Shown: positions 10,423 through 21,765, counted from the first letter of the stretch. The stretch: 64,000 nucleotides of DNA from Adiantum capillus-veneris (GCA_014529385.2 CM043948.1:79938291-80002290), one strand, 5' to 3'. Notes: a model not told the origin generated them from the letters alone. Numbers and translations are program-made.

Positions 10423-11301
10423 TCAAAGCGTATCGTAGCCTCCACTCCCAAGATGTGACACTCCAGCAGACTCCAAACACGCTCTCGTTGCATCTCTTTG
10501 TTGTTGAAAGCTTTGAGGATTGTCTTGTGTCTCTCGTGCAATCCCCGCCCACGTCTCTACGTCCAACCATGTCGGCTTGGGACTGCCGTCATTGTACCTA
10601 TCTCTTGCCTCTGACCGGTGGTGTGACATTGTGGACTTGGCCAAGCTCAAAATCCAAGGATTCGAGACTAAATCGTACCCTCTGTCGGCATGTACTCTCT
10701 ATGAATGGCCTCAACAATCTAATCTTTCTTTCAACATTGAGGTTATCCCAAACCTCTATCACAGAGTGACCAAACTGAATCGTATAGAGTTGTCAAATCC
10801 TATGTCCCATGGCCTTTCCGACCCTATCCGCAACAACAGCCCCATCCTTGCTCTTGTACACCTTGCTAGGATCATGCTCTTGATCCCCAAGGTATACATG
10901 ATGTGCCAATCGGTGAACTATCTACTGAAGAGAGTGGTGGATGCTCTCTTGATGGTGTGGACGCATTGGTAGAACTGCTACCACAGCAACCACCACCTCC
11001 AGAACGATGCCTACCTCGTCTCAAGTATGAACCACCCGTCGGTGTAGGGGGCACACGAGTCCTAGACGTAGGGGGCACACTAGACTGAGGTGTGGGGCCG
11101 CTCGGTGTAGGGACCACACTAGTCCCGGGCGTAGGGTCAGTCGTAAGTTCTAGAGGGACCTGCTGCCCAAAGTTGTTGTGCCATAGCGATCTGCTCTGGT
11201 GTGAACTGATACAAAAACAAGCCCATCTGCTTGGGTGACATGTCGGCCAGAGTGATAGGAAAACTAAAATTAGCAGAGTATGGCTCATCATCATCGGCCA
11301 T
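10423..11301 (-). pseudogene. TNPA-like (Transposase_24-type) gene remnant of CACTA-1
   Basis: On the minus strand an ATG at 11301 opens an acidic start (M-A-D-D-D-E-P) followed by Gln/Met-rich, then Pro/Thr/Gly-rich low-complexity segments. The downstream part gives P-T-W-L-D-V-E-T-W and, near 10440, S-H-L-G-S-G-G-Y-D-T-L. CACTA-2 encodes the near-identical S-H-L-G-R-G-G-F-D-T-F in the same place. W-x-P-x-x-W followed by a G-S/G motif is characteristic of the second protein of plant CACTA elements, which binds the subterminal repeats. Stops and frame shifts break the frame in the middle. It lies downstream of the transposase remnant in the same orientation. Confidence 0.6.
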
Positions 11302-11453
11302 GGCTAATCATACACAAACAACACCCACAAAATACATTAGTTTAAAGAAGAAATGCTTAATCAATACAAATAACAAATCAACAAATCTGCTACACAAATG
11401 AATGAATCTAAAGTGTATTGTAGACTAATAAAAAGAATTTTACAAAAGAGTTC

Positions 11454-13249
11454 CTAGCAAAAATCTTTAGTTAATCTCTCATCCTCTATGAGATCTGATG
11501 CACCAAAGATGTTTATATCAATTTGTACTTCTGCATCTTTGTCATGGAACTCTACTTCTTTGTCACTCTTCGCATCATCTTCAGTATTTGACACCTCATC
11601 TCTAGGTTCAGACAATTGCTCACTTCTGACATCCACCTCAAAATCTAAACTTTAAAATTTCCGTCCGTCCTGCACTTTGTTCATGAATCACCTCTTCGAC
11701 TTCAACGTCCAATCCTTCACACACTTGCTTGCTACATGGATCAACTTGAACAACATAGAGCCAGCAAGGTTTAGACAGATCATTCTCATCATTTTCTGTC
11801 CATAGTAAATCGTGTATCCACACAACTTGTTCACAATGCTGCAAAAGTACGAATATATCCCACGCATCTTATCACACCCACCTAGAGTTCACTTGAATCA
11901 ATCCATTCTTGTCTTTACGCACAGTTGCATAAAGCTAATCTTCAAGATGTCTTCGATGTAGCCAAAGTATTCAAGCTGGCTATATCAACCACATCGATCC
12001 CTGTCCACAAGACTTGGAGCTCTTCTATAAGTGGTGCCAGAAAGACATCCATATTCTTTGCTTTGTACTTTCTTGGGATGATCAATGACAGCAACAGATG
12101 GCCCTTCTCGATAGCAAGTCATGATGGAAGATTATAATTAACCAGACAAATAGGCCACGTGCTCCATGACAAACTCCGTAATCCGAATGGGTTTACTCCG
12201 TCCATTGCCAGACCAAAGCGGAAACATCGAGGCTCATTCTTAAATGTAGGCCAACTTTCCTCTATGTGCTTCCATGCACGCGAGTCAGCAGGTACCCACA
12301 TCACATCATCTGTCGATCTAGTATCTGAGTGCCATGTCATCAAAGTGGCTATGGACTTGCACATGAACATGCTCTTTATTCTTAGAATGATAGGAAAGTG
12401 TCGAAGGACCTTTGCAGGGATACATTTTCCTTGTGTGTCCTCCCTGTACGTGTTTGATCCATACTCATTGCGAAAAAGTATATAATCATTAAGACATGCA
12501 TGTATTTTGTGATAATCTAAGCCCAAATTAGTAAGAAGCTTTCTAGCGGCTAGACGAGTAGGGGGCATGTGATTCCCTTATGGCAAGATTTGCTCATTGA
12601 GCAACCTGTCGTTACATGAACAAGTTAGTCCTTTGATCACTTTATATGAACTGTAATTTGCACTTCATCATGCTTAGGATACAATGTATTTGCCTGAAAA
12701 GCTCTATGACTGAGGCATGAGACCAATCGTAGATAGACTGCAAATTAAGCATTGCCAACGCGGTATGGAGAACTGAGATTTTTGCACCAGTGTAGAGCGA
12801 CATGCGTGCAAGACTTTGCATCATCTCGCCCTCTTTATCATTGCTATCATGTCGTCGATATAAACGGGATGGCTAAGGTTGGTCCACAGTACTGCGTTCA
12901 ATGTTGTCGCCTTCTATGTTGGAATTCATGTCAAAGAACGCGTCCAACATCTTCTCCATCTCTACTTCTTGAAATGTCGCATCAGGTATTAGTTGGGAGA
13001 ACTCAGTCAATGGCTGCTCGTTTGAAAATCGTCTTCTCTAGGATGAAGTTGGAGCAATATCTACTTGAGAAGTTTGACCTTCAACCTCTAGACCATGAGA
13101 GCGATAACATAGGTCTTGTAGTTGCTCTATCGGAAAGAGACCGTGATTGTGTATGTGTTGGTCGTAGATTTTTCGTTTTCAAAACATCTGATGCTTGCAA
13201 TGCGCACAAGGACACGCCATCCTATCATCCATACCTTATCTACCAATGA
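11454..13249 (-). pseudogene. TNP2-family CACTA transposase, internally deleted
   Basis: Minus-strand segments in order: a Cys/His N-terminus (C-P-C-A-L-C...H) near 13210; the Y-T-G-A-K-I-S-V-L-H segment (12824-12642); the core K-I-H-A-C-L-N-D...M-F-M-C-K-S-I-A...V-P-A-D-S-R-A-W...D-G-V-N-P-F-G (12568-12119), where DGVNPFG carries the first catalytic Asp of TNP2; then, after an abrupt junction near 11945, the DUF4216 region (H-C-E-Q-V-V-W) and an acidic tail (11844-11454). The second catalytic region and DUF4218, present in CACTA-2, are missing, so a deletion joins the core to DUF4216. The first intron has a GC instead of a GT donor near 12700. It cannot make an active transposase. Confidence 0.85.
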
Positions 13250-13315
13250 TGCAACAAATAATTAAAACACTCTAGTTGTTATAACTACACACTACTAAGT
13301 ACATGACAATACATG

Positions 13316-13868
13316 ACAACCTCACATTCTCTAGCCAGGCCCGATCCCCGCACACCTCGGTCTAGAGGTGCACGGAGATTAGGACCAGGGTAATAATCTC
13401 ATCTTTATTGGTCAATGACTATATATTAAAGTTCTTGAAGTTTGTGTGCACTTTTGAAGTCTGATTGCATTTTTCCAATTATTTGCTGCTAGCTCTAACA
13501 ACCTCACATTCTCTAGCCAGGCTTGATCCCCGCACACCTCGGTCTAGAGGTGCACGAAGATTAAGACCACATGGTAATAATCTCATCTTTATTGGTCAAT
13601 GACTATATATTAAGGTTCTTGAAGTATGTGTGCACTTTTGAAGTCTGGTTGTGTTTTTCTACTACTTGCTGCTAGCTCTAACAACCTCACATTCTCTAGC
13701 CAGGCCCGATCCCCGCACACCTCGGTCTACAGTTGCACGGAGATTAGGACCACAGGATAATAATCTCCTCTTTATTGGTCAATGGCTATATATTAAGGTT
13801 CTTGAAGTCTATGTGCACTTTTGAAGTCCGTTTGCGTTTTTTCTACTATTAATTTGTCGCTAGCTCTA
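13316..13868. repeat. 183-bp tandem repeat, three copies, upstream of the CACTA-1 transposase
   Basis: Copies start at 13316, 13498 and 13681 with CTCACATTCTCTAGCC near the beginning and GCTAGCTCTAAC at the end. Each includes a small inverted repeat (CCGCACACCT...AGGTGCACGG) and a CTTTATTGGTCAA block. A single related copy lies at the same position in CACTA-2 (38766-38900). It starts about 65 bases upstream of the transposase coding remnant, so a promoter or enhancer role is possible. Confidence 0.85.
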
Positions 13869-13930
13869 ACCTAACCCATAATCTCACCTAACCTATAACT
13901 TAAACCTACCCTAACCTAACCTAACATAAA
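13869..13930. repeat. Degenerate CCTAA repeat
   Basis: Short stretch of CCTAA/CTAAC units resembling a TTAGG-type repeat, joining the 183-bp repeats to the palindromic array. Similar units flank the LTR element at 16040-16147 and 25169-25310. Confidence 0.6.
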
Positions 13931-16030
13931 AAAAACACAATGGTGAGCCATTTGGTAAAACATCAAGCCATACAGCTTGCCCACAATGCATATGCGATGT
14001 CAGCAAGCTCTATGGCTTGCCAATTTGACAAACAGCTCACCATTGTGTTGTTTTTAGGGTTGCGAAGCGATTTTAGGGCCTGAAAACCGTTCGCAGCAAC
14101 ACAATGACGAGCCTTTGGCAATATGGTAAGCCATAGAGCTTGCCCACAATGCATATTCCTTGTGGGAATGCTTTATGTCTTGCCGTATTGCCAAATGGAT
14201 CGCCATTATGTTGTTTTTAGGGACACGAGGCAATTTTAGCGCTTGAAAATCACTCGCAAACATATAGACAACACAATGGCCAGCCGTTGGCAATATGGCA
14301 AGCCATAGAGCTTGCCCATAATGCATATGAATTGTGGGTAAGCTCTACGGCTTTCCGTTTTGCCAAATGGATCTCCATTGTGTTGTTTTTAGGGCCGCAA
14401 AGCAACTTTAAAGCTTAAAAATTGCTCGTGGACATATAGACAACACAATGGCTAGCCTTTTGGCAATAGGTCAAACCATAGAGCTTGCACACAATGAATA
14501 AGCAATGTGGGAAAACTCTATGGCTTGTCGTATTGCGGAACAGCTTTCCATTGTGTTGTTTTTAGGGCTACTTAGCTATTTTAGGACTTGACACAATTTG
14601 CAAACATAAAAACAACACAGTGGCAAGTTGTTGGCAATATAGAAAGCCATAGAGCTTGTCCTCAATGCATATGCCTTGTGGGCAAGCTTTATGGCTTGCC
14701 GTATTGCCAAACGGATCACCATTGTGTTGTTTTTAGGGACACGAGGCAATTTTAGCGCTTAAAAATCGCTCGCAAACATATAGACAACACAATGGAGAGC
14801 CGATTGGTAAAACGGCAAGCAATAAAGCTTGCCCACAATGCATATGCATTGTGAGCAAGATCTATGGCTTGCCATATTGCCAAAAGTCTTACCATTGTGT
14901 TGTTTTTAGGATTGCTTAGCTATTTTAGGATTTGAAAAGCGCTTGCAGACATATAAAAAACACAATGGCAAGCCATTTGGCAATACGTCAAGCCATAGAG
15001 CTTTCCCACTATGATATGCATTGTGGGCAAGCTCTATGGCTTGACGTATTGCCAAACGGCTCGCCATTGTGTTGTTTTTAGGGACACGAGGCAATTTTAG
15101 CGCTTAAAAATCGCTCGCAAACATATAGACAACACAATGGAGAGCCGATTGGTAAAACTGCAAGCAATAAAGCTTGCCCACAATGCATATGCATTGTGAG
15201 AAAGATCTATGGCTTGCCATATTGCCAAAAGGCTAACCATTGTGTTGTTTTTAGGACTGCTTAGCTATTTTAGGATTTGAAAAGCACTTGCAGACATATA
15301 AAAAACACAATGGCAAGCCGTTTGTCAATACGTCAAGCCATAGAGCTTTCCCACAATGATATGCATTGTGGGCAAGCTCTATGGCTTGACGTATTGCCAA
15401 ACGGCTCACCATTGTATTATTTTCAGGACCGCTTAGCTATTTTAGAATTGAAAATCACTAGTGGACATATAAACAACACAGAGGCGAGCCGTTGGCAATA
15501 CGGAAAGCCATAGAGCTTTCCCACAATGCATATGTGTTGTGGGTAAACTTATGGCTTGCCGTATTGACAAACGGATCTTCATATGCATTGTAAGCAAAAT
15601 CTATGGCTTGCTGTATTGCCAAAAGGCTTGCCATTGTGTTGTTTTAGGGCCGCTTAACTATTTTAGGATTTGAAAAGTGCTTGCAGACATATAGAAAACA
15701 CAATGGCGAGCCGTTTGGCAATACGTCAAACCATAGAGCTTTCCCACAACGCATATGCATTGCGGGCAAGCTCTATGGCTTGCCGTATTGCCAAACGGCT
15801 TGCCAATGTGTTATTTTCAGGACCGCTTAGCTATTTTAGGACTTGAACACCGCTCGCGGAAATATAAACAACACAATGGCGAGCCGTTGGCAATAGGAAA
15901 GCCATAGACCTTGCCCACAATGCATATGTGTTGTGGGTAAGCTTTATGGCTTGCCGTATTGACGAACGGATCGTCATTGTGTTGTTTTTAATATGCGCTG
16001 TGGGTAAGCTTTATGGCTTGCCGTATTGCC
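13931..16030. repeat. Satellite-like array of ~172-bp units, each a long palindrome
   Basis: About twelve units recur at 170-176 base intervals (anchor ACACAATGG near 13937, 14100, 14273, 14443, 14616, 14790, 14960, 15132, 15305, 15476, 15697, 15873; the 15476-15697 step carries an extra ~50 bp). Each unit is an inverted repeat with arms of about 54 bases and almost no loop, followed by a ~50-60 base linker with TTGTTTTTAGG and CTATTTTAGGA-like words. In the unit at 15305-15417 about 49 of 54 arm bases pair around a 5-base centre. Open frames here are by-products of the palindromes. Confidence 0.9.
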
Positions 16031-16147
16031 GAATGTAGCTTAACCTAACTTAACCTAACGTAGCTTAACCTAGCGTAACGTAACTTAACTTAACATAACT
16101 TAACGTATAAGATAACCTAACCTAATGTAGCTTCACCTAACCTAACC
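16031..16147. repeat. Degenerate TAACCT/TTAAC repeat, left of the LTR element
   Basis: Imperfect CTTAAC, CCTAAC and ACGTA units, continuing at 25169-25310 on the other side of the LTR element, show that the retrotransposon landed inside one such stretch. The last five bases (TAACC) are the target duplication. Confidence 0.75.
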
Positions 16148-16734
16148 TGTTAACCCTCACGGCTCACGGACACCCCATCACCTACGACGGACGTGTATTA
16201 TGTATTTGGTAGAGTCAGGTACCGGGCTTGTCGGACCAATAGGAAAAGGGTAAGAGTGATCGCCGATGAGAGGCGCACTCTAACTGGGACATTCAAGGGA
16301 TTAGTTGGCTAAGCATGGGCGCCCCAGTGTGAATGGGGTGAGCTCATATAAAAGCCAACTAAACCTAAAATTGAGTCATTCTCTCATTTGTGCAATAGAA
16401 GAGTGCTCTTGCTCCATCTCCATCTCCATCTTCTTCTTCTTCACCTCCTTGTGTGTGTGTGTGTATGTGAGAGAGAGAGAGACGGAGAGTGTGTGTGCGA
16501 TCGAGCATTACGAAGGCACGACGGCGACGAAGCGGTTGAGCGCGGCACGACTGCAGCTTCTTCTTCATCGCGGCGAGGAATCCACCACGAAGGCGAGCGT
16601 AGAGCGGTAAGTGACACACCCTTTGCTCTCTTGAGCTTGCTAGTTTAGGCTTGTTGTGTGCTTGGAGCCATTTGTGGCTCGCACACGGTGTATTGGCAAG
16701 TCCCTTGCTTTGACAGTGCGGCAAGGAGCGCACA
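16148..16734 (+). repeat. 5' LTR of copy 2
   Basis: 587-bp LTR with TG...CA ends, a TATAAAAG box, a CT-rich stretch and a GT/GA microsatellite downstream of it. Pairs with 24583-25168. Confidence 0.95.
16347..16354 (+). promoter_or_regulatory. TATA box in 5' LTR
   Basis: TATAAAAG lies 200 bases into the LTR. It is conserved in the 3' LTR, while copy 1 has the weaker CATAAAAG. Confidence 0.6.
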
Positions 16735-16738
16735 TTTT

Positions 16739-16756
16739 TGGCGCCGCTGCCGGGGA
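16739..16756 (+). promoter_or_regulatory. Primer-binding site (tRNA-Asp type)
   Basis: TGGCGCCGCTGCCGGGGA starts four bases after the LTR. It is the tRNA-Asp-complementary site used by Athila-like plant elements, with one C where T is usual. Confidence 0.8.
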
Positions 16757-17769
16757 ATAGCCCTGCACTAAGCCCAAGAGGCACTTTGTGCTTCTTGTAT
16801 GAGTGGTTTGCAGTAGGAAAGAAGAGGGAGAGGAAGGCGTATTTTTTCTGCAAGTTGTTAATTCTGTTTTTCTGTTGCGCACAGGTTGCATTTTCTGTTT
16901 TTCTGCTGCGTACATTTAGTATTAGTTAGACAGTTAGCAAAATTCTGTTTTTCTGTTTGCACACGGTTAGCATTAGTCACACAGTTAGCATTTCTTGCGT
17001 TTTTTTTGCATTTTCTGTGTTTTCACTGCATAGTTCTGTCAAGTTTCAATTTCTGTGTTTTCTGTGTTTTCTGGTTTGTGCACAGTTAGGCGCACAATTA
17101 GTTAATTAAGTAGGTTAGTAATTAGGTGAACCACTGATTAGCAGGTCAATAGGTAGGTGGGATAGTAAATAGTTAGGTGAGGTCAACGCGTACCAAATAA
17201 TATCTCAAAAAAAAATGTTTTCAAAAAAAAATCGAAAAATAAAAACGTGAAAAAATCGAAAAATAAAAACGTGAGCGAGGGGGAGGTTAGATTTTCGAAA
17301 ATAAAAAACGTGATTTATAAAAACGGACGGGTTGGTTTGTATAAAAGTTAGATCGGGATCATTTGCCCAAGCCCAGGCCCAGGCCTCAGTCCTCAATCTC
17401 ATGATATATACTAGACTCACTCTTATATATATACCCTACTCCCTCAAGAGGGAATGAGAGCATGTGGGACAAGTCCTCCACTCTCCTCCCTTCTCTTCCC
17501 ACTTGCACCCTTAGACTTGCTATTTGGAGCCTAGTTCCCCAACTAGGAAAAGACTGTTTCGGGCTTTTCTGGAGCAAAATAGAACCAAACGGTGGGCTGT
17601 AAAGCACAGCGTGTCCCTCCTAGCGATACACTCGTTTCGAGCTATCACACGGCCCATTCCACGACACGCTCTAAAAAATCTAGCAAAAAAAAAAAACCAA
17701 AAACATGCTAAAAACTAGTCACAATGCCTCCTAGAGCAGCTTTTTCACACCTTAGGGTATCAAAAGTAC
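16757..17769 (+). other. 5' leader of copy 2
   Basis: No supported gene. The stretch is T-rich with repeated TTTTCTG words (16845-17075), a doubled AAATCGAAAAATAAAAACGTGA unit at about 17230-17272, and short open frames without motifs. It lies between the primer site and the gag ATG. Confidence 0.5.
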
Positions 17770-19506
17770 ATGCACTTACGCTCTAGGCGGGTGCTAGAAC
17801 ACGAGCATATTGAGGGTGCCTCTGTTCATACGGACACCCATTACCCATCCACGATAGGCTCTAGAACCTCTGTGGGGACACAAGGTAGCACCACCCAAGA
17901 CCCTAAAATAGCCGCTAGTGATTCCTCCTCCGACTCAGAAATCATGGAAGCATACCCTACCCAAAACACTGAGAGAGAAGGCCATGCACCTCCCGAAGCT
18001 CCACAGCCTAGTACTAGTATGTTTAGCCGTTTCATGGAAACATTAGGTAGAGCTACTCGCTCGGAACCTGATGCAAATGAAGCACACGAAGGGGGTGGGG
18101 AAGTGGACTCTCTTTTCACATCGCACGTGGACCCCACACCCCCAAAGAGTGTCCATGTGGATATCCTGCCAACTTCTTACCAAGAAGGCCCTGTTGAGCT
18201 ACCTCCTTCAGAAGCTCCCTCTAAAGTACCGTTGGTGACAAGTAAAACCACGGGGAGCAACATTGCTTCTACCTCACAAGAAACCGTTAACACGTCGACT
18301 CTAGAAGAATTGTTCATTAATGATCATTGGACATACGACCTCCACACTAAGGTGTTGACGGATCTACACTCTGGCTACGCCTACCATGTAGGATGGATAG
18401 AGATTGTACAATCCACCTCTAGTGCCACGAGCATCGAAGATCAAAAGAAAATGATCTATAATGTTATCCATGGCATTATTCAATCAGAAAGGCAAAACCG
18501 AGGGGTAAATATACTCTCAACTGGCCCCATGAGATTTCTGGATACGAGCAAGGCTCAACAGCCTACTCTATCACAAATGGAGACTCCTCTAATGAGTCCC
18601 ATGGACCCATCTTACGTCATTTCACCTGGGGTCTCTATGCAATCTGAGCCTCCGAGCGACAACTTTAGCTTCCCTAACTTGGCTCAACCCTGTATTAAGG
18701 AAAACACAGTGCTCACTCCAGGGATAAGCCTGACAGAGAATGTACCGATGACATCTACGATTAGCGCAGTGCCACTACCTAGTGTAGTAGTACCTAATAT
18801 GGGGCCTCGACCGTATGTGCCTCTAGCCCCTTATGCACACATGGCCCCCACACCTCCAATTGTACCACTTGTTTATGCTCCTCGAGTGCCGCTCCCTAGC
18901 CCTTATCCGAGTGGACCTATGCCCGGTTATGTTCCATATCCTGCATCATCCACACATATGCCAAGACCGGTACCCGTTCCTCTCCCACATATGATTCCAA
19001 GAGTACCTCCACCGGCCCTGCCTCCTCACACAGGTGACTTGGCAATGTTTGCTCAAACCATAGGTCGATCTATCGCGGAAAATATGTGTCATGCATCTGA
19101 TAGAGAGCCTAGAAGTAAGGCAGTACAAATTGCCAAACTCACGCAAAAATTCAATGGGGACGAAGATGCTAGAAAACACATTGAAGTGTTTGAACAAGTA
19201 TGTGATTCCTTAGGGGAACGCAACGAACTACATAAGTGCAATGCCTTAAGCTTGACATTAAGTGGGAAGGCTGGAGATTGGTACAGAACCCTAAGGGTGG
19301 ACGAGAAAACAATCTACCCTACCCTTCGAAGGTTGTTTCTAAAGGAGTACATACGAGAAGGTGTGCTTTGGGGTGTAGCATCTCAGCTACAGAAGGCCGA
19401 ACGTAAGGAAGGAGAGTCAGTAAGGGACTTCATTAGTCGTCTAAAGCACTTAAACTCTCGCTGCCCTGTAAATGAGTGCTTCAACAATAACCAACTGCTT
19501 GATTGA
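17770..19506 (+). pseudogene. gag, N-terminal part, ending in an in-frame TGA
   Basis: The ATG at 17770 begins M-H-L-R-S-R-R. About 400 residues are Pro/Ser/Thr-rich with little predicted structure, then residues ~455-578 form the retrotransposon gag (capsid-like) domain: A-L-S-L-T-L-S-G-K-A-G-D-W-Y, F-L-K-E-Y and F-I-S-R-L-K-H-L-N-S-R-C-P. The frame stops at TGA (19504-19506) inside this domain and continues in the same frame (F-I-R-G-L-R), where other gag proteins read through without a break. A single TGG-to-TGA change would explain it. Gag packages the RNA in a virus-like particle in the cytoplasm. Confidence 0.85.
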
Positions 19507-21765
19507 TTCATTCGAGGGTTGAGGAATGAAGGAATCTATAATGGACTAGTGATTAGAGGTATCACAACCTGGGAAGATGTCACTGCCAATGCAATCCAAT
19601 TAGAGGACAACTTGATGATAGCAGGCATGAGGGTGTCTACTGACACGAGATCCACTAGCTCACAAGCCATTGAGTATGAACCCGTGACTGCAAAGCCCAT
19701 TGCCAATGAGCCAAAGATATTTGAGACATTCTTGACAGACCTCACCAAGGCAATCCAAGAGTCTCTTAAGGATAATCGACCCCCTCAAAATAGTCACATG
19801 TATCCAAGAAGGGAGCAACAATGGTGTTCCATTTGCTTGGGTCCACATAGCACTAGTGAGTGCCCTACGTTTAGAGTAAAATTTAATGGAACTTGCAACG
19901 CATGTGGTAGGTATGGTCACCAAGCTAAGGATTGTTTAATGATCAAACGTATGATGGAAAATAGACCACCTGTAGCCTGGACGGATGCGCCTCGAGCTCC
20001 TGTATTGATGCCTGCTCCACCTGTTGAGCAACTACCGCGACACATGGTCCCTAGATCTCAAAATGTTGTACAAGCTACAGCGCTACCACCTCCTGTGCTA
20101 GGACCGCAGCCCCCGCATCCAAGAGTCGCCCCTATGAACCAAGTGGGTTGTGAGCCATCTAATGCTTATGCAGATGGCTGTGAGGAGGAAATAGACACTA
20201 GTATTGCCTACGGACTTGATACATTGGAAGAGTGTCCTATATACTACATGGAAGATTGTTGGGGGCAAGTCAAGCCGGTTTATCAAGCTGCTGCTCTCGC
20301 ATCCAGAGGTCAAAATATCAACACCCAGGCTAGGAGGCCACCTCTTCAATGCTACGAGTGTGGTGGACCACATCGGGCAGCGGAGTGCCCTATTAGGCTG
20401 CAAAAGAATGCTGCACAGATGCAAATGAATCAAGGGAGCACGTCTGCAATGCCAATACTCACATGTAATCGCTGTGGCATAGATCACTTGATTGCCCAAT
20501 GCCCCTATAACCCAAATGCGCCTAAAATCACACCCCTAAATTTGGTCGAAATTGCTAGTGTGACATCGCCAATACCACCCGTCGCACCCGCTTATGCGAT
20601 TACACGGTCCATGCTTCAAGGGCCACGCCATATCCTCGAAGAGAGAGATACCGCGTCAGTTATCCAAGCAAAGAAAAATAAGACACGAAGGAAGAGGTCG
20701 CAGAATACAAGAAATTCAAAGCCAACTTCCAAAACAAACATAGGAACAGGAGATGACCCCGTGTATATGAATGACCTCGAGGATGATTCAGATTCAATCG
20801 AGACAATGGAAACTAGAACCAATACCACAAAGGGAAAGACCGACAAAGAAAACCGTAACATGGAACCAAATGAAAACCGAATAAGAGAAAACCATAAAGA
20901 GCCTCTGAAAACACCACAAGTGTTTCCAAATCCAATCCAAGACCCCCAAGATAAACCGCAGGGGCAAAAAGGGAAGAATCGTAAAAAGAAGATTGGGACG
21001 TACCCAAACCCAGTAGACGAGACTGAGCAGGTGAAACATCTAAGAGGTTTAGTGGAGGAGACTCAAAGGAAACTAGAACCAGAACCCATGCATGTCAAAA
21101 TTCATGACACAGTGTTTCCCACGCAAGTTCATCCACCCCACATGAACCATAGACTGTTAGCCATATCTAGTATCATCCAAGAAGGGAGTGAGGACGGGAC
21201 ATCAGAAAGTGAGCATACACCTTTCTTGTTGGAAAGGATGTTTAACGAAGGAATACCTGATCCAATTGAGGAATATGAGATTCCATCCTCACCAGTTCCT
21301 AGTCAAGGACCTACACCCTGCAAAACGCCAATGAATGTTGCCAAACTAGTGGACTTCATGTCTTCTGAGGTCCGAACCACGATCATAGCAAAGCTGTATG
21401 GAGATCCTGAGTTATTCCTTGCACTTCGAGCATTCCTTAACGGAGAGCTACGAACGGGATTACCGCAGTTTGCGCAACCAAATAGGCCTGACTCGATTAT
21501 GATTGATGAGAAAAATCATGTGCAATCACTTGACTTATATGGACACGAGTCTGTGATCGAGGTACCCATTAACGAATTAGGGCAGTATTTTGAAGGCAGC
21601 GAGTCTAATGCGACCCTACCCATCACTACCAAGGGATTAACTATAAAGGGAATTCTTGATGGTGGTGCGGGAGTTAGCATCGTTACAAAAGATTGTTGGG
21701 AATCCATGGGAAAACCCCGCCTCAGTGTTACTAACATTGTGGTAAAGATGGCAAATGGTACATAG
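19507..21765 (+). pseudogene. gag C-terminal part with four zinc knuckles and start of protease
   Basis: Same frame as the upstream gag. It finishes the capsid-like domain, then has two adjacent knuckles (C-S-I-C-L-G-P-H near 19833 and C-N-A-C-G-R-Y-G-H near 19893), a third near 20350 (C-Y-E-C-G-G-P-H) and a fourth near 20463 (C-N-R-C-G-I-D-H). A long Lys/Glu-rich linker (about 20660-21120) follows. The end enters a retropepsin-like domain, I-L-D-G-G-A-G-V-S-I-V, with Asp-Gly-Gly replacing the usual Asp-Ser/Thr-Gly. It ends at TAG (21763-21765) within A-N-G-T, where a one-base deletion moves the protease into another frame. Confidence 0.85.

Noticed and set aside
10455-10972. Plus-strand frames of 104 and 150 residues
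   Set aside because: Antisense to the TNPA-like remnant; no motifs of their own.
12159-12485. 108-residue plus-strand frame
   Set aside because: Antisense shadow of the CACTA-1 transposase core, whose minus-strand translation has the TNP2 motifs.
13869-13930. True telomere
   Set aside because: Units are short, degenerate, of CCTAA rather than TTTAGGG type, and internal to a transposon.
13931-16030. CRISPR-like array of palindromic repeats
   Set aside because: Repeats are far too long, units have no unique spacers of constant length, there are no cas genes, and the context is eukaryotic.
16739-16756. tRNA gene
   Set aside because: This and the sites at 4930 and 34934 are short tRNA-complementary primer sites; no cloverleaf surrounds them.
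16365-16853. Minus-strand frame of 162 residues across the 5' LTR
   Set aside because: Lies within the LTR and primer region on the wrong strand; includes a microsatellite translation.
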